From Clostridia bacterium (lineage in GTDB: Bacteria; Bacillota; Clostridia; Oscillospirales; CAG-272): a stretch of 5,229 bases of DNA. The position numbers and the translations under genes are program-made. The notes under the pieces are model-generated. The model had not been told where the DNA came from and ran no database searches. It saw only the letters and a program-made list of their open reading frames with translations. The DNA lies in assembly GCA_017382555.1 (NCBI GenBank), contig JAFOAB010000095.1, forward strand, positions 1 to 5,229. The letters run 5' to 3'. Of this stretch, positions 5,227 to 5,229 are shown piece after piece; position 1 is the first letter of the stretch, and every line of letters begins with the position of its first letter.

Positions 5227-5229
5227 AAA

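Overview
The window looks like chromosomal DNA of an anaerobic Clostridia-class Firmicute, probably a gut Oscillospirales-type lineage. The main support is a SCIFF ranthipeptide precursor next to its radical SAM/SPASM maturase, a pair that is close to a signature of Clostridia. An iron-sulfur L-cysteine desulfidase-type enzyme, strong GGAGG ribosome binding sites and short dispersed hairpin repeats of a style familiar from that group agree with this. The order-level assignment is inference.

All five supported genes lie on the minus strand, so the window reads from right to left. At the right edge (5068-5214) is a 48-residue, seven-cysteine peptide (scfA), preceded by a strong ribosome binding site. 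A 50-bp gap with a perfect 12-bp hairpin flanked by A and T tracts separates it from the 459-residue maturase (scfB, 3638-5017). The maturase stop codon overlaps the start codon of a fold-type PLP Orn/Lys/Arg decarboxylase (2307-3638) in a TGATG arrangement. These three genes look like one transcription unit, with the hairpin probably letting far more precursor than maturase be made.

After the decarboxylase comes a 169-bp spacer with an 80-bp nested inverted repeat, then a GNAT acetyltransferase of the phosphinothricin acetyltransferase-like type (1562-2137). The end of the acetyltransferase gene carries a near-consensus extended -10 promoter (TTGAAA, 17 bp, TATACT). It reads into an L-cysteine desulfidase/serine dehydratase-alpha type gene (247-1524), so that gene probably has its own promoter.

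The left 246 bp hold no gene. They are a mosaic of repeats: a double-hairpin element at 1-48, two near-identical 31-bp direct repeats at 48-78 and 174-204, and a large interrupted palindrome at 122-248 that reaches the stop codon of the desulfidase gene.

The SCIFF system is a known class. The points that stand out are the glycine at residue 37 of the precursor, where the best-studied SCIFF has its thioether acceptor threonine, an extra leader cysteine (Cys13), and the translational coupling of the maturase to a PLP decarboxylase.
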